From NCBI GenBank assembly GCA_003141415.1, contig PLLX01000229.1, forward strand, positions 2,918-50,603: a DNA stretch of 47,686 nucleotides, written 5' to 3'. Below the pieces are notes generated by a model. That model was given only the letters and a program-made list of their open reading frames with translations, searched no databases and was not told the DNA's origin. Shown in pieces: positions 1-8,949 of this stretch. The position numbers and the translations under genes were made by a program. Within the stretch, counting starts at the first letter, position 1. The number at the start of each line of letters is the position of its first letter. This DNA is from Bacteroidales bacterium. GTDB taxonomy: Bacteria; Bacteroidota; Bacteroidia; Bacteroidales; VadinHA17.

Positions 1-99
1 GAATTTATTTTGAATGAAATACTTCTTATGTTTGAAAAAGAGTAATTTTTTTAACGTTAAATTCTGTTAAAATTTGTAATATTGTTTTTTCAATTGCTG

Positions 100-1083
100 A
101 TGGAACGAATCTTGAAGGATAGTAGAGTGTTGGTTACAGGCGGAGCAGGTTTTATCGGCTCAAATCTTGTAGAGTCCTTTTTACTTTCAGGAAATACAGT
201 AGTATGTCTGGATAATTTTTCGACTGGTAAAAGAGAAAACCTGAAAGCATTTGCAAGCAATCCTGATTTTAGACTTATTGAGGGTGATATCCGTAATTAT
301 GAAGACTGTTTAAAAGCAGTAGAAAATATAGATATCGTATTCCACCAGGCTGCATTAGGATCGGTTCCAAGGTCCATAAAGGACCCTATTACATCTACTG
401 ACGTAAACATCGGTGGTTTTGTTAAAATGCTTTTTGCAGCAAAAGAATCGGGCGTTAAAAGATTTATTTATGCGGCCAGTTCCTCCACTTATGGTGATCA
501 TCCCGATCTACCTAAAGTTGAAGATAAAATAGGTTCTCCTCTATCGCCATACGCTATTACCAAATATGTTGATGAACTGTTTGCCAGCAATTTTGCCAAG
601 ACATATGGTATTGATGTAATAGGTCTGAGATATTTCAACGTTTTTGGCAGGCGTCAGGATCCGGATGGGGCTTATGCAGCAGTTATCCCAAAATTCATGA
701 AAGTACTAATGAAGCATGAAGTTCCTCTTATAAATGGCGATGGATCTGTTTCGCGCGATTTTACCTATATTGACAATGTGGTTCAGGCAAATCACCTTGC
801 ATCAATTGTTCAGAATAAAGCTGCGTTGAACCAGGTTTATAATGTTGCTCATGGTGAAAGAACATCTCTTAATCAGTTATTCTTTTCGATTCGCAATCTG
901 GCAGCCGAATTTGACAAAGATATTTTGACCATTGAACCGGTTTATGGTCCAGTCAGGGAAGGCGATATTCCGCATTCGCTCGCATCAATTGAAAAAGCTA
1001 AGAAACTTTTATACTATTCACCGGCATTTAATGTCGAAGAAGGCCTGAAAGAGGCAGTTAAATGGTATTGGGAAAATTTGTAA
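100..1083 (+). CDS. wbpP: UDP-N-acetylglucosamine 4-epimerase, WbpP-like SDR
   Basis: Extended short-chain dehydrogenase of 327 aa that should interconvert UDP-GlcNAc and UDP-GalNAc (or the corresponding uronates) in the cytoplasm. The NAD-binding motif GGAGFIG is at residues 14-20, the catalytic Ser region SSSTYGDHP at about 127-135, and YxxxK (Tyr151, Lys155) sits in SPLSPYAITK. The stretch STYGDHPDLPKVED closely matches WbpP of Pseudomonas O-antigen loci. An in-frame TTG lies at 82, but ATG at 100 puts the Rossmann motif at the usual distance and is preferred. It is the first gene of the window; its 3' end overlaps an inverted repeat. Substrate choice within the WbpP/GalE group is inferred. 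Confidence 0.85.
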   Translation: MERILKDSRVLVTGGAGFIGSNLVESFLLSGNTVVCLDNFSTGKRENLKAFASNPDFRLIEGDIRNYEDCLKAVENIDIVFHQAALGSVPRSIKDPITSTDVNIGGFVKMLFAAKESGVKRFIYAASSSTYGDHPDLPKVEDKIGSPLSPYAITKYVDELFASNFAKTYGIDVIGLRYFNVFGRRQDPDGAYAAVIPKFMKVLMKHEVPLINGDGSVSRDFTYIDNVVQANHLASIVQNKAALNQVYNVAHGERTSLNQLFFSIRNLAAEFDKDILTIEPVYGPVREGDIPHSLASIEKAKKLLYYSPAFNVEEGLKEAVKWYWENL

Positions 1084-1095
1084 CATTTGTTACAA
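1078..1095. repeat. inverted repeat TTGTAAC-ATTT-GTTACAA
   Basis: Perfect 7-bp inverted repeat with a 4-nt loop, overlapping the stop codon of the wbpP-like gene. A second, imperfect pairing (ATATGT...CTGA with TCAG...ACATAT) follows within about 35 nt. It has no T-run, so it is a weak terminator candidate. The core GTAAC-N4-GTTAC recurs at 35907-35920. Confidence 0.5.
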
Positions 1096-1276
1096 TATGT
1101 ATCTGAAAAAACATATAGTCAGACATATACAAGTTTCAGTTATGTGACTGACGATGCGATAGCATAAATATTTTTTAAGACTGAAGCGTTACTACCCGTT
1201 ATTCAGACATCAATACCCTACAACTTTAGAACAATTAAAGTGTCTTAATTCCACACTTATGTTAACAAATATTTCA

Positions 1277-1284
1277 TACATTTG
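1277..1284 (+). promoter_or_regulatory. possible Bacteroidota -7 promoter element
   Basis: TACATTTG fits the Bacteroidota -7 consensus TAnnTTTG and lies 17 nt before the ATG of the capD/wbpM-like gene, inside a 218-nt gap. No clear -33 TTTG box is seen at the right spacing, so this is only a candidate. Confidence 0.3.
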
Positions 1285-1301
1285 TATTTACATATCTTGA
1301 T

Positions 1302-3203
1302 ATGATCGAAGCAATTAGAGGAAAGATTATCAAAGTTTTTAAAAATCATTCATTACCACGTTGGTTGGTATTTCTTATTGATTCCGGAACTGTCTTTTTC
1401 TCCTTCCTTATTGCCTATATGCTGAGATATAATTTTGAAGTCTATACTTTTGAAATTTCAACAGCATTCAGGCAGGCATTTCTTGTATTGGTTGTATATG
1501 CAATATTCATATTAGTATTCAAATCCTATGCAGGAATGATAAGGCATACAACCATAAGGGATACTTATAAAATCATTGTTGCGAACTTTAGTGCGCTGAT
1601 AGTTCTCTTCTTTGTTACTTACATGAGCCGAAAAAATGATTGGATCCCTGTTTTCAATATTCCGTTGTCAATACTTCTTATTCACTCCGGTGCTGTAACT
1701 ATACTTCTGTTTTTTTTCAGGGTATTTGTAAAAATATTCTACGAATTTGCTTCCTCTTCATCGCATGATCGCAAAAATGTATTGATCTACGGTTCAGGCG
1801 AAATGGGTATCCTGGTAAAAAGGCTTATTGAAGGAGATCCGAAAAATATCTACAGGCTTAAGGGTTTTATAGATGATGATAAAAAAATTCAGGGAAAAAA
1901 AGTCGACGGTTACCAGGTTTTCTCCAGAAAGGTGCTCACAAAAGACTTTATTGAGATTGAAGAGATAAAAGTTTTTATTATTGCCATAAATAACATTGCA
2001 CCTGCCAAGAAAAAGGAAGTAATTGAATCCATGATCGGGTTCGGCTGTGAAATATTGGATACTCCGGCGTTTGATACATGGATGAACGGTCACCTTGAAG
2101 TAAAAAACCTTAAAAAAGTTAAATTCGAAGACCTCCTGGGAAGAGATCCTATAACTCTCGATCTTGAAAAGATACAGAATGGACTTAGCGGTAAGACAAT
2201 CCTGATAACTGGTGGTGCCGGATCAATAGGTTCTGAAATAGCAAGACAACTAACACGTTTTAAAATAAAACAGCTGATTATTGTTGATCAGGCGGAGACA
2301 CCATCTTTTTATCTTGGTGAGGAGTTAAAAAACAAAATTCCGGGATGTGAATTCAGAATAGTAATTGGCGACATTACACGTACTGAAGATATGGAAGAAA
2401 TATTCAGGAAATATAAACCTGAAATTGTCTTTCATGCAGCAGCATATAAACACGTACCTATGATGGAATTACATCCGCACGAAGCATTCAGGGTTAATGT
2501 AGGTGGAACAAAAATCATTTCGGAGTTAGCAACCAGGTATAAGGTGGAAAAATTTGTAATGATCTCTTCTGATAAAGCTGTGAATCCTACCAATGTGATG
2601 GGTGCCACTAAAAAGATTTGTGAGTTGCTGGTTCATTCATTGTCGGGCCGTAAAGGAATCAAGACTCAATTTATAACTACTCGGTTCGGCAATGTACTGG
2701 GTTCAAACGGTTCTGTTATTCCTCTTTTCACTAAACAGATTGCAGATGGGGGTCCGGTAACAATTACGCATCCGGACATAACGCGATTTTTCATGACCAT
2801 TCCTGAAGCATGTCAGTTAGTGCTCGAAGCAGGATTTATGGGCAATGGCGGAGAGATATATGTTTTTGATATGGGCGATCCGGTAAAGGTTTTAGATGTT
2901 GCAATAAATCTGATACGATTATCTGGGCTTGAACCACATAAGGATATCAAAATTAAATATGTTGGATTGCGGCCCGGTGAAAAACTCTTTGAAGAACTTT
3001 TTTCTGTTGATGAACCTATGATTCCTACCCACCATCCTAAGATAAGCATCGCTCAGGTGGCTGATTCTGATTTTGAAACTATAAACATAAAGATAGATAA
3101 GACGCTCGCTTCTCTCAATAAAATGTCAGAAACAATGATTATTGAAGAGATGCAGGAGATAGTTCCTGGTTATAAAAGCAAATTTGAGTTAATCTACCGG
3201 TAG
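1302..3203 (+). CDS. wbpM: membrane-bound UDP-GlcNAc 4,6-dehydratase, WbpM/CapD/PglF family
   Basis: Protein of 633 aa. It has four predicted N-terminal membrane helices (about residues 21-41, 57-75, 88-108 and 120-141), a CoA_binding_3-type Rossmann region (about 155-275) and a C-terminal polysaccharide-synthesis SDR domain. GGAGSIGSE is near residues 304-312. The catalytic region VNPTNVMGATKK has Met where classical SDRs have Tyr, as in the large WbpM/PglF homologues. The expected product is UDP-4-keto-6-deoxy-GlcNAc, the branch point for D-QuiNAc, D-FucNAc and 4-amino-4,6-dideoxy sugars. A WbpV-like reductase (44703) and a PglE-like aminotransferase (37237) in this window could use it. The length is normal for the family. 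Confidence 0.9.
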   Translation: MIEAIRGKIIKVFKNHSLPRWLVFLIDSGTVFFSFLIAYMLRYNFEVYTFEISTAFRQAFLVLVVYAIFILVFKSYAGMIRHTTIRDTYKIIVANFSALIVLFFVTYMSRKNDWIPVFNIPLSILLIHSGAVTILLFFFRVFVKIFYEFASSSSHDRKNVLIYGSGEMGILVKRLIEGDPKNIYRLKGFIDDDKKIQGKKVDGYQVFSRKVLTKDFIEIEEIKVFIIAINNIAPAKKKEVIESMIGFGCEILDTPAFDTWMNGHLEVKNLKKVKFEDLLGRDPITLDLEKIQNGLSGKTILITGGAGSIGSEIARQLTRFKIKQLIIVDQAETPSFYLGEELKNKIPGCEFRIVIGDITRTEDMEEIFRKYKPEIVFHAAAYKHVPMMELHPHEAFRVNVGGTKIISELATRYKVEKFVMISSDKAVNPTNVMGATKKICELLVHSLSGRKGIKTQFITTRFGNVLGSNGSVIPLFTKQIADGGPVTITHPDITRFFMTIPEACQLVLEAGFMGNGGEIYVFDMGDPVKVLDVAINLIRLSGLEPHKDIKIKYVGLRPGEKLFEELFSVDEPMIPTHHPKISIAQVADSDFETINIKIDKTLASLNKMSETMIIEEMQEIVPGYKSKFELIYR

Positions 3204-3292
3204 CAATTATTGTCTTGGACTTAATGCGAAACCTGAAACAATATTCTTCCTTAATTCCTAAAGCCACATAGAAAACACAAAAAGTGTTATTG

Positions 3293-4447
3293 ATGAACCG
3301 AAAAAAGGTCTTTGTCAGTGGGTGTTTTGATATTCTCCATTCAGGACATATTGCATTTTTGAAAGAAGCTGCTCAATTTGGAGACTTGTATGTCGGATTA
3401 GGATCTGATAAAACTATATACGATCTGAAAGGACGTAAAACCATAAACTCGGAAGACGAAAGGTTTTATATGCTTGAAGCTTTGTCGTGTGTTCATAAAG
3501 TCAGTATTAACAAAGGAAGCGGGATACTTGATTTTTCCGAGGACATGAGGTCTCTGGACCCTGATATTTTTATTGTAAATGAGGATGGTCATACTCCTGA
3601 CAAAGAACAGCTATGTAAGGATTTGAGAATTGACTATAAGATTTTAAAAAGAATTCCGTATGCTAACTTGCCTGTCCGGTCATCAACATCTTTAAGAAAA
3701 GAAACTCCGATTCCTTTCAGGATTGATCTCGCAGGCACCTGGATTGATCAGCCTTATGTCTCAAAATTTTGTCCGGGGTGGGCTATAACAGCATCAATAG
3801 AACCAACAATAGAATTCAATGAGCGATCAGGAATGGCTACTTCAACCAGAAAAAAGGCAATTGAATTATGGAACGATATTCTTCCGATGGAGAAACCCGA
3901 AAAACTTGCAAAGATCCTTTTCAGATACGATAATGATCCGGGAACAAAAGATGTAAGCGGATCGCAGGATTCAATCGGTATTACTATGCCAGGCATAAAC
4001 AGGTTTTTTTATGATAAGGAAAACTACTGGCCATCAAAGTTTGAGACTATAACCGACCTTTCAATAATTAAATGGCTTGAAGAGCGGATTTATACGGTTA
4101 CTCTATGGCCGAGACCAGCCGATTTTGTTGTACTTGAAAATACAAATATATCTGTTGATAATGTTAAAAACTTGACAGATGCGGCTGAAATGACATGGCA
4201 TGGATTGATAAAAAAGGATATCAAAACTTTTACTCAGGGATTTTCTGCCTCTTTTAACTCGCAAGTGAGGATGTTCCCTAAAATGATGAATGAAAAAATT
4301 GCTAAAGCAATTGACAGTCATAGAGATAAAGCGCTTTCCTGGAAACTGTCAGGAGCAGGTGGGGGTGGTTATCTGATACTAATCAGCGAAGAAGAAATCC
4401 AAAACGCCATAAAAATTAAGATACGTATAAAAGATTATTGGATTTGA
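3293..4447 (+). CDS. nucleotidyltransferase-GHMP kinase-like fusion protein
   Basis: Protein of 384 aa with two domains. Residues 1 to about 130 form a cytidylyltransferase-like domain with the HxGH motif (HSGH, 16-19) in GCFDILHSGH. Residues about 138-384 resemble a GHMP sugar kinase of the HddA/heptose-7-phosphate kinase type: PFRIDLAG at about 141 and the C-terminal motif KLSGAGGGG at about 351. The usual GLGSS ATP loop is absent; SGSQD stands at about 222-226. A role in activating a sugar or sugar phosphate (phosphorylation plus nucleotidyl transfer) is inferred, and the second domain may not be a working kinase. ATG at 3293 is preferred over the in-frame GTG at 3284. A small AACAC-A5-GTGTT inverted repeat (3274-3288) sits just before the start. 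gmd follows 34 nt downstream. Confidence 0.6.
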   Translation: MNRKKVFVSGCFDILHSGHIAFLKEAAQFGDLYVGLGSDKTIYDLKGRKTINSEDERFYMLEALSCVHKVSINKGSGILDFSEDMRSLDPDIFIVNEDGHTPDKEQLCKDLRIDYKILKRIPYANLPVRSSTSLRKETPIPFRIDLAGTWIDQPYVSKFCPGWAITASIEPTIEFNERSGMATSTRKKAIELWNDILPMEKPEKLAKILFRYDNDPGTKDVSGSQDSIGITMPGINRFFYDKENYWPSKFETITDLSIIKWLEERIYTVTLWPRPADFVVLENTNISVDNVKNLTDAAEMTWHGLIKKDIKTFTQGFSASFNSQVRMFPKMMNEKIAKAIDSHRDKALSWKLSGAGGGGYLILISEEEIQNAIKIKIRIKDYWI

Positions 4448-4481
4448 TTTTACGGAAGTATTTAGTTAATAATTAAATAAG

Positions 4482-5525
4482 ATGAAAAAAGTTGCATTAA
4501 TTTCAGGTATCACTGGTCAGGATGGCTCTTACCTTACTGAACTATTATTAAATAAAGGATATGTTGTACATGGGATTATCAGACGATCCAGCTCCTTTAA
4601 TACTTTCAGAATAGATCATATATTTAATAATCCTGAATATATAAATAAAAGTTTTTTTCTTCATTATGGAGATTTGACAGATTCAAGTAATTTAAATCGC
4701 CTTGTTGAGAAAATTCAACCGACCGAAATCTATAATCTGGGTGCACAATCTCATGTTCAGGTATCTTTTGAAGTGCCTGAATATACCGCTGAAGTTGATG
4801 GTGTTGGTACCCTTCGTTTCCTCGATGCCATAAAAGAAAACGGCTTAAAGACTCATTTTTACCAGGCTTCAACCTCTGAGCTTTATGGTAAGGTACAGGA
4901 GATTCCTCAGACAGAAAACACACCATTTTATCCCCGTAGTCCTTATGCTGCAGCAAAATTGTATGCGCATTGGATAGTAATTAATTACCGTGAAGCCTAT
5001 AATGTATTTGCATGTAACGGAATTCTTTTTAATCACGAGAGTGAAAGAAGAGGGAAAACCTTTGTCACAAGAAAGATCACAGTCGCAGCTTCCAAGATAA
5101 TCCTTGGACAACAGGAAAAAATGTTACTGGGGAATCTTGATTCGAAACGTGACTGGGGATATGCCCCGGAATATGTTGAAGGGATGTGGCGCATTCTTCA
5201 GGCAGATAAACCTGACGATTTTGTTCTTGCAACCAACGAAACACATTCAATAAGAGAATTTGTTGAGGAGACATTTAAAGTATTGGGTGAAGAAATCATA
5301 TGGAAAGGTTCAGGGATTGAGGAAAAGGGTATTCTTAAATCGTCAGGGAAAGTGGTTATAAGTATTGATTCTCGTTATTTCAGACCAACTGAAGTTGATA
5401 TCCTGATTGGAGATCCCGCCAAAGCAAAGGAAAAACTGGGTTGGGAACCTAAAATTACTTTCAGGGAATTGGTAAAAATTATGGTTAATTCCGATTTTGA
5501 AAAGGTAAAGAAACGCATAGAATAA
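4482..5525 (+). CDS. gmd: GDP-mannose 4,6-dehydratase
   Basis: Protein of 347 aa, the normal length for Gmd. It converts GDP-D-mannose to GDP-4-keto-6-deoxy-D-mannose, the first step to GDP-L-fucose. The nucleotide-binding motif [10 protein letters not shown] is at residues 9-18, the catalytic Thr/Glu in STSELYG (Thr131, Glu133), and YxxxK in SPYAAAK (Tyr155, Lys159). The Gmd-specific stretch [16 protein letters not shown] follows. The fcl gene begins 12 nt after the stop, so the two steps are very likely co-transcribed. Confidence 0.97.
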   Translation: MKKVALISGITGQDGSYLTELLLNKGYVVHGIIRRSSSFNTFRIDHIFNNPEYINKSFFLHYGDLTDSSNLNRLVEKIQPTEIYNLGAQSHVQVSFEVPEYTAEVDGVGTLRFLDAIKENGLKTHFYQASTSELYGKVQEIPQTENTPFYPRSPYAAAKLYAHWIVINYREAYNVFACNGILFNHESERRGKTFVTRKITVAASKIILGQQEKMLLGNLDSKRDWGYAPEYVEGMWRILQADKPDDFVLATNETHSIREFVEETFKVLGEEIIWKGSGIEEKGILKSSGKVVISIDSRYFRPTEVDILIGDPAKAKEKLGWEPKITFRELVKIMVNSDFEKVKKRIE

Positions 5526-5537
5526 TTTGTAATTATC

Positions 5538-6701
5538 ATGATGAAGAATAGTAAAATATACATTGCAGGCCACAATGGAATGGTCGGTAGTGCTATAGTC
5601 AGAAATTTGATTGATAATGGATACAATAATCTGGTATATACACCATTCCCTCCATTTGACCTTACAAACCAGGGAATAGTTGGTGAATTTTTTGAAAAAG
5701 AAAAGCCTGAATATGTTTTTTTGGCTGCAGCAAAAGTTGGAGGTATATTATCAAATAATACTTACCGGGCTCAGTTTCTGTATGAAAATCTGATGATACA
5801 GAATAATATTATTCATCAAAGTTATAAACATGGAGTTAAGAAGTTATTATTTCTTGGCAGTTCCTGCATCTATCCCGGAAATTGTCCCCAACCTATAAAA
5901 GAAGAATATTTATTAACGGGTGAATTAGAATATACCAACGAACCCTATGCTATTGCTAAAATTGCAGGAATTAAAATGTGTGAATCATACAATATTCAAT
6001 ATGGAACAAATTTTGTTTCTATAATGCCAACAAACCTTTACGGACCAAATGATAATTACAACCTTGAAACATCTCATGTTCTCCCTGCATTAATCCGGAA
6101 AATGCACCTGGGTAAATGTCTGGAGAATAAGAATTGGAATGCTATCCGCAAGGATTTTAATAAATATCCGGTCGAAGGCATAAATGGCAATGCAACTAAA
6201 AGTGAGATAAGTGAGAAGCTTGCAAAATACGGAATTCAAGACTTAAAAAGCACCGCACACCGCACACCGCACACCACACACCCCGTTTCGATTACTTTGT
6301 GGGGTACCGGAAATCCATACCGGGAATTTCTTTATGTCGATGACCTGGCAGGAGCCTGTGTTTATTTTATGAAAGAGGTTGATTTTAAAGATCTTAAGGC
6401 TCTTCGCCCTGAGCCCCGTGCCCTGAGCCCTGTGCCATTAGAATTCAGCGATAAGCCCAATGCAGATATTAAAAATACACATATTAATATCGGTACTGGA
6501 AGGGATCTTACTATAAAGGAACTTGCCGGCTTGATTAAGAATATTGTCGGATTTAAAGGTGAGATTCAATGGGATTCTTCCAAGCCGGACGGGACCTACA
6601 GAAAATTGCTTGATGTTTCTAAGATTAATAAATTGGGATGGAAAGAAAAAATCAGTCTGGAGGAAGGTATTAAGATGATTTATAACAAATATTCAGCATA
6701 A
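5538..6701 (+). CDS. fcl: GDP-L-fucose synthase with in-frame heptamer repeats
   Basis: Protein of 387 aa, longer than the ~320 aa enterobacterial Fcl. It epimerises and reduces the Gmd product to GDP-L-fucose. GHNGMVG is at residues 11-17, GSSCIYPG at about 107-114, and YxxxK at Tyr137/Lys141. WGTGNPYREF and SKPDGTYRKLLDV are family signatures. Two insertions account for the extra length. The first (about residues 205-250) is partly the insertion common in Bacteroidota Fcl. Both contain low-complexity segments encoded by 7-bp tandem repeats at 6251-6284 and 6406-6436, giving Pro/His-rich and Pro/Arg-rich loops. The reading frame is intact through both tracts. The start could be either of the first two Met codons (5538 or 5541). 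Confidence 0.93.
   Translation: MMKNSKIYIAGHNGMVGSAIVRNLIDNGYNNLVYTPFPPFDLTNQGIVGEFFEKEKPEYVFLAAAKVGGILSNNTYRAQFLYENLMIQNNIIHQSYKHGVKKLLFLGSSCIYPGNCPQPIKEEYLLTGELEYTNEPYAIAKIAGIKMCESYNIQYGTNFVSIMPTNLYGPNDNYNLETSHVLPALIRKMHLGKCLENKNWNAIRKDFNKYPVEGINGNATKSEISEKLAKYGIQDLKSTAHRTPHTTHPVSITLWGTGNPYREFLYVDDLAGACVYFMKEVDFKDLKALRPEPRALSPVPLEFSDKPNADIKNTHINIGTGRDLTIKELAGLIKNIVGFKGEIQWDSSKPDGTYRKLLDVSKINKLGWKEKISLEEGIKMIYNKYSA
6251..6284. repeat. heptamer tandem repeat (CACCGCA) inside fcl
   Basis: Units CACCGCA (6251), CACCGCA (6258), CACCGCA (6265), CACCACA (6272) and a partial CACCCC (6279). It is GC-rich against AT-rich surroundings and encodes about residues 238-249 of Fcl in a variable loop. Seven is not a multiple of three, so gain or loss of one unit would shift the frame. 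Confidence 0.9.
6406..6436. repeat. heptamer tandem repeat (GCCCTGA) inside fcl
   Basis: Units GCCCTGA, GCCCCGT, GCCCTGA, GCCCTGT and a partial GCC, all in strict 7-bp register. It encodes about residues 290-300 of Fcl, in a second variable loop. The unit sequence differs from the tract 120 bp upstream. Confidence 0.88.
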
Positions 6702-6708
6702 ATAATAC

Positions 6709-7764
6709 ATGATAGTGAGGGTCTTGTTAATAACACCTCAATTCTATGGAATTGAAAAAAAAATCAAGTCAGTTCTCGAAGAATTAGATTATGAAGTCAT
6801 ATGGATTGAAAATAAAACGCTGCAATTTGACTATCATGGTATAAATTCAAAATTTAAACTTTTCAGGAAGATCTATTTCTTTCTCCTGGCACCACGTATC
6901 TGCTATCTGAAAAAAGAGTTGAACAGAATCGGGAATCTTAAATTTGATATCCTCTTTTCTATAAATGCCCAAATTATATGTAAATACCTTTTCAAAAAAT
7001 TGAAAAGTACAAATCCGGAGATACACTCTGTACTTTATCTATGGGATTCATTCTCAATGTATAATTGGATAAAAGAACTTAAGCTTTTTGATAAAGTATA
7101 TACATTTGACCCTGTTGATTCAATAAATTATAAAATAGAATACAAACCCAACTTCTATTTGAGGGTCAATATAAATATAAGTCCTGAAAATGAATATGAT
7201 CTTTTTTTTGTGGGGAAGTTTAGTTCAGATAGGTTAGTAAAGATTGATAAAATTTTAACTCTGCCTGAGATGCGCGGCATAAAATGTTTTGTAAAACTCT
7301 GGCCTTCTTATAAGATATTCCTTCATAATCATTTCATATTCAGATTTTTTAAAGCATTCAATTTTAAAAGTAAATGGGTAAGAAATTATCAGCTTAACTT
7401 TGAAGTATTAGAAGGGAAAATTAAAAGAGAGTATTTAGTAGCAGAAAGCCTGAGTTATGAAGAAATGCAACATCATCTGATATGTTCAAATGTAATATTA
7501 GACCTTCCTTTTCAAAGGCAAACCGGATATACTCATCGTTTGATTGGAGCACTTGCAAACGGTAAGAAAGTAATTACTACAAATTCATATATAGTGAAAG
7601 AGAAATTCTTTAATTCAGGACAGATTCATATTTTGGATCATCAAAATCCTGAAGTTGATTGCAACTGGATCACAAAAAAATCAACATTTCAGGTTGACAG
7701 TTTTTTTCTGGAGCTTGAATTGTCAACATGGCTAAAATCTGTTATTAATGCGGGGATGGCTTAA
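6709..7764 (+). CDS. putative glycosyltransferase, CgeB-like GT-B
   Basis: Protein of 351 aa with no membrane helices. The N-terminal half (MIVRVLLITPQFYG, then YLWDSF at about 104-109) and the C-terminal half (DLFFVGKFS at about 164-172; GYTHRLIGALANGKKVIT at about 277-294) look like the two domains of a GT-B glycosyltransferase related to the CgeB/spore-protein type group. The donor and acceptor cannot be read from sequence. It begins 7 nt after fcl and overlaps the next gene by 17 nt, so it is probably part of the same operon; use of GDP-fucose would fit the neighbourhood but is only inference. Confidence 0.6.
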   Translation: MIVRVLLITPQFYGIEKKIKSVLEELDYEVIWIENKTLQFDYHGINSKFKLFRKIYFFLLAPRICYLKKELNRIGNLKFDILFSINAQIICKYLFKKLKSTNPEIHSVLYLWDSFSMYNWIKELKLFDKVYTFDPVDSINYKIEYKPNFYLRVNINISPENEYDLFFVGKFSSDRLVKIDKILTLPEMRGIKCFVKLWPSYKIFLHNHFIFRFFKAFNFKSKWVRNYQLNFEVLEGKIKREYLVAESLSYEEMQHHLICSNVILDLPFQRQTGYTHRLIGALANGKKVITTNSYIVKEKFFNSGQIHILDHQNPEVDCNWITKKSTFQVDSFFLELELSTWLKSVINAGMA

Positions 7765-8944
7765 CAAGAAGGTAAACCTTGGTTTTATTGTTAATCCATT
7801 TTACATGTACTGTGTGGCATTTTCATTTGCAGTATTCATCTATCTATGGGGATGGAGTAAGATTTTTCCGGCATTGTCGGCATCTTTGATCCTGTTTTTA
7901 GCTGGAACTTTAATTCTTTTCTATTTCACCGGTTACTTAATTGGAAAACGTAAGTTACTAAGATTTCATATCTGTGGATTTAACACATATTTAAATGATA
8001 TTATTTTTTGGCTGATAGTTCTTTTATGCTTTATAAATATCCTTTATATGGGATATTTGCCTGTAATGGATCGCTCTCGCAATTACCGTGAATTTGGTAT
8101 GCCAGTAATCGATCCTGTTTTTAACTCACTAAGTATTTTTTTCTCGGTATTTTACTTTCAATCATATCTTGATTCGAAAAAGAAGAGATTTTTACTATAT
8201 GAATCCTTAATTCTGATCCTTCAGTTTCTTCTTTTCCGGAGATCAGCGATTGTTTGGATTATAACTTCTTCATTTTTCCTTTTTTTGCTAAAGAAACAGA
8301 AAATACACCTTATGATTCTTATTGCAGTTATTATCTGCATTCCTTTGTTTTCTTACTGTTTTGGTTTATACGGGAATATGCGTAGTAGCTTGACAAAATC
8401 TATTGTATTGAATGATTTAGGAGCCAGTGATGCTTTTAAAAACTCCGGAATTGATCATAACCATTACATGACTTATCTTTATTTGTCTTCACCTTTAGCA
8501 AATCTGCAGGAAAATATTAATAAAAGTAGGGGTTCCTTTAATAATGGTGATTTAAAAAAGTTTTTGTTTTATTGTCTGGTTCCTGAAAGCATTACTCACA
8601 GATTAGAAAAACCATTACAGTTAACCGGTCCAGTCTGCAATCTGATTACACCTGAATTAATTGTAGGAACTTGCTATATGGTCAGTTTCTATACACTTGG
8701 ATGGCCCGGAATGATTATCATGTTTATATTTTTATTTTTCTTTATTCTCCTTTGTCTGACTATTATCAGAAAATGGGACACTTTTGCCCTGGTAACATTG
8801 TCTTTTTTGTGTACAACAGTTTCGTTATTGATTTTTTCTAATTTTCTGAACCGTTTGGATGTAATTCTTATGCTCTTATTTTATCCTGTATTGTTTCATT
8901 TCCTATATACAAGAAATGGCACTAAGGTGATTTCTGAATTGTAA
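7748..8944 (+). CDS. wzy: O-antigen polymerase-like membrane protein (Wzy)
   Basis: Protein of 398 aa with about ten hydrophobic segments spread along its length and a hydrophilic loop at about residues 205-290 (from RSSLTKSIVL through KSRGSFNNGD), as expected for the periplasmic loop of Wzy polymerases. Polymerases have little sequence conservation, so the call rests on topology, size and position among glycosyltransferases. Its start lies inside the upstream gene (17-nt overlap). It is the first of three polymerase/ligase-like proteins in the window. Confidence 0.65.
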   Translation: MRGWLNKKVNLGFIVNPFYMYCVAFSFAVFIYLWGWSKIFPALSASLILFLAGTLILFYFTGYLIGKRKLLRFHICGFNTYLNDIIFWLIVLLCFINILYMGYLPVMDRSRNYREFGMPVIDPVFNSLSIFFSVFYFQSYLDSKKKRFLLYESLILILQFLLFRRSAIVWIITSSFFLFLLKKQKIHLMILIAVIICIPLFSYCFGLYGNMRSSLTKSIVLNDLGASDAFKNSGIDHNHYMTYLYLSSPLANLQENINKSRGSFNNGDLKKFLFYCLVPESITHRLEKPLQLTGPVCNLITPELIVGTCYMVSFYTLGWPGMIIMFIFLFFFILLCLTIIRKWDTFALVTLSFLCTTVSLLIFSNFLNRLDVILMLLFYPVLFHFLYTRNGTKVISEL

Positions 8945-8949
8945 AATAG

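Noticed and set aside
51..60. TTAACGTTAA palindrome at the 5' end, and TAACATGTTA at 42259
   Set aside because: Ten-base AT-rich palindromes are expected by chance at this length and composition; no shared context was found.
1..99. UpxY/NusG-like antiterminator leader or gene at the start of the cluster
   Set aside because: No such gene or long leader is visible; the cluster start probably lies before the window.
1794..5626. Several antisense open frames of 60-110 codons opposite the dehydratase, fusion protein and gmd genes
   Set aside because: They lie entirely within strongly conserved + strand genes, have no recognisable motifs, and overlap each other; they are by-products of the coding strand.
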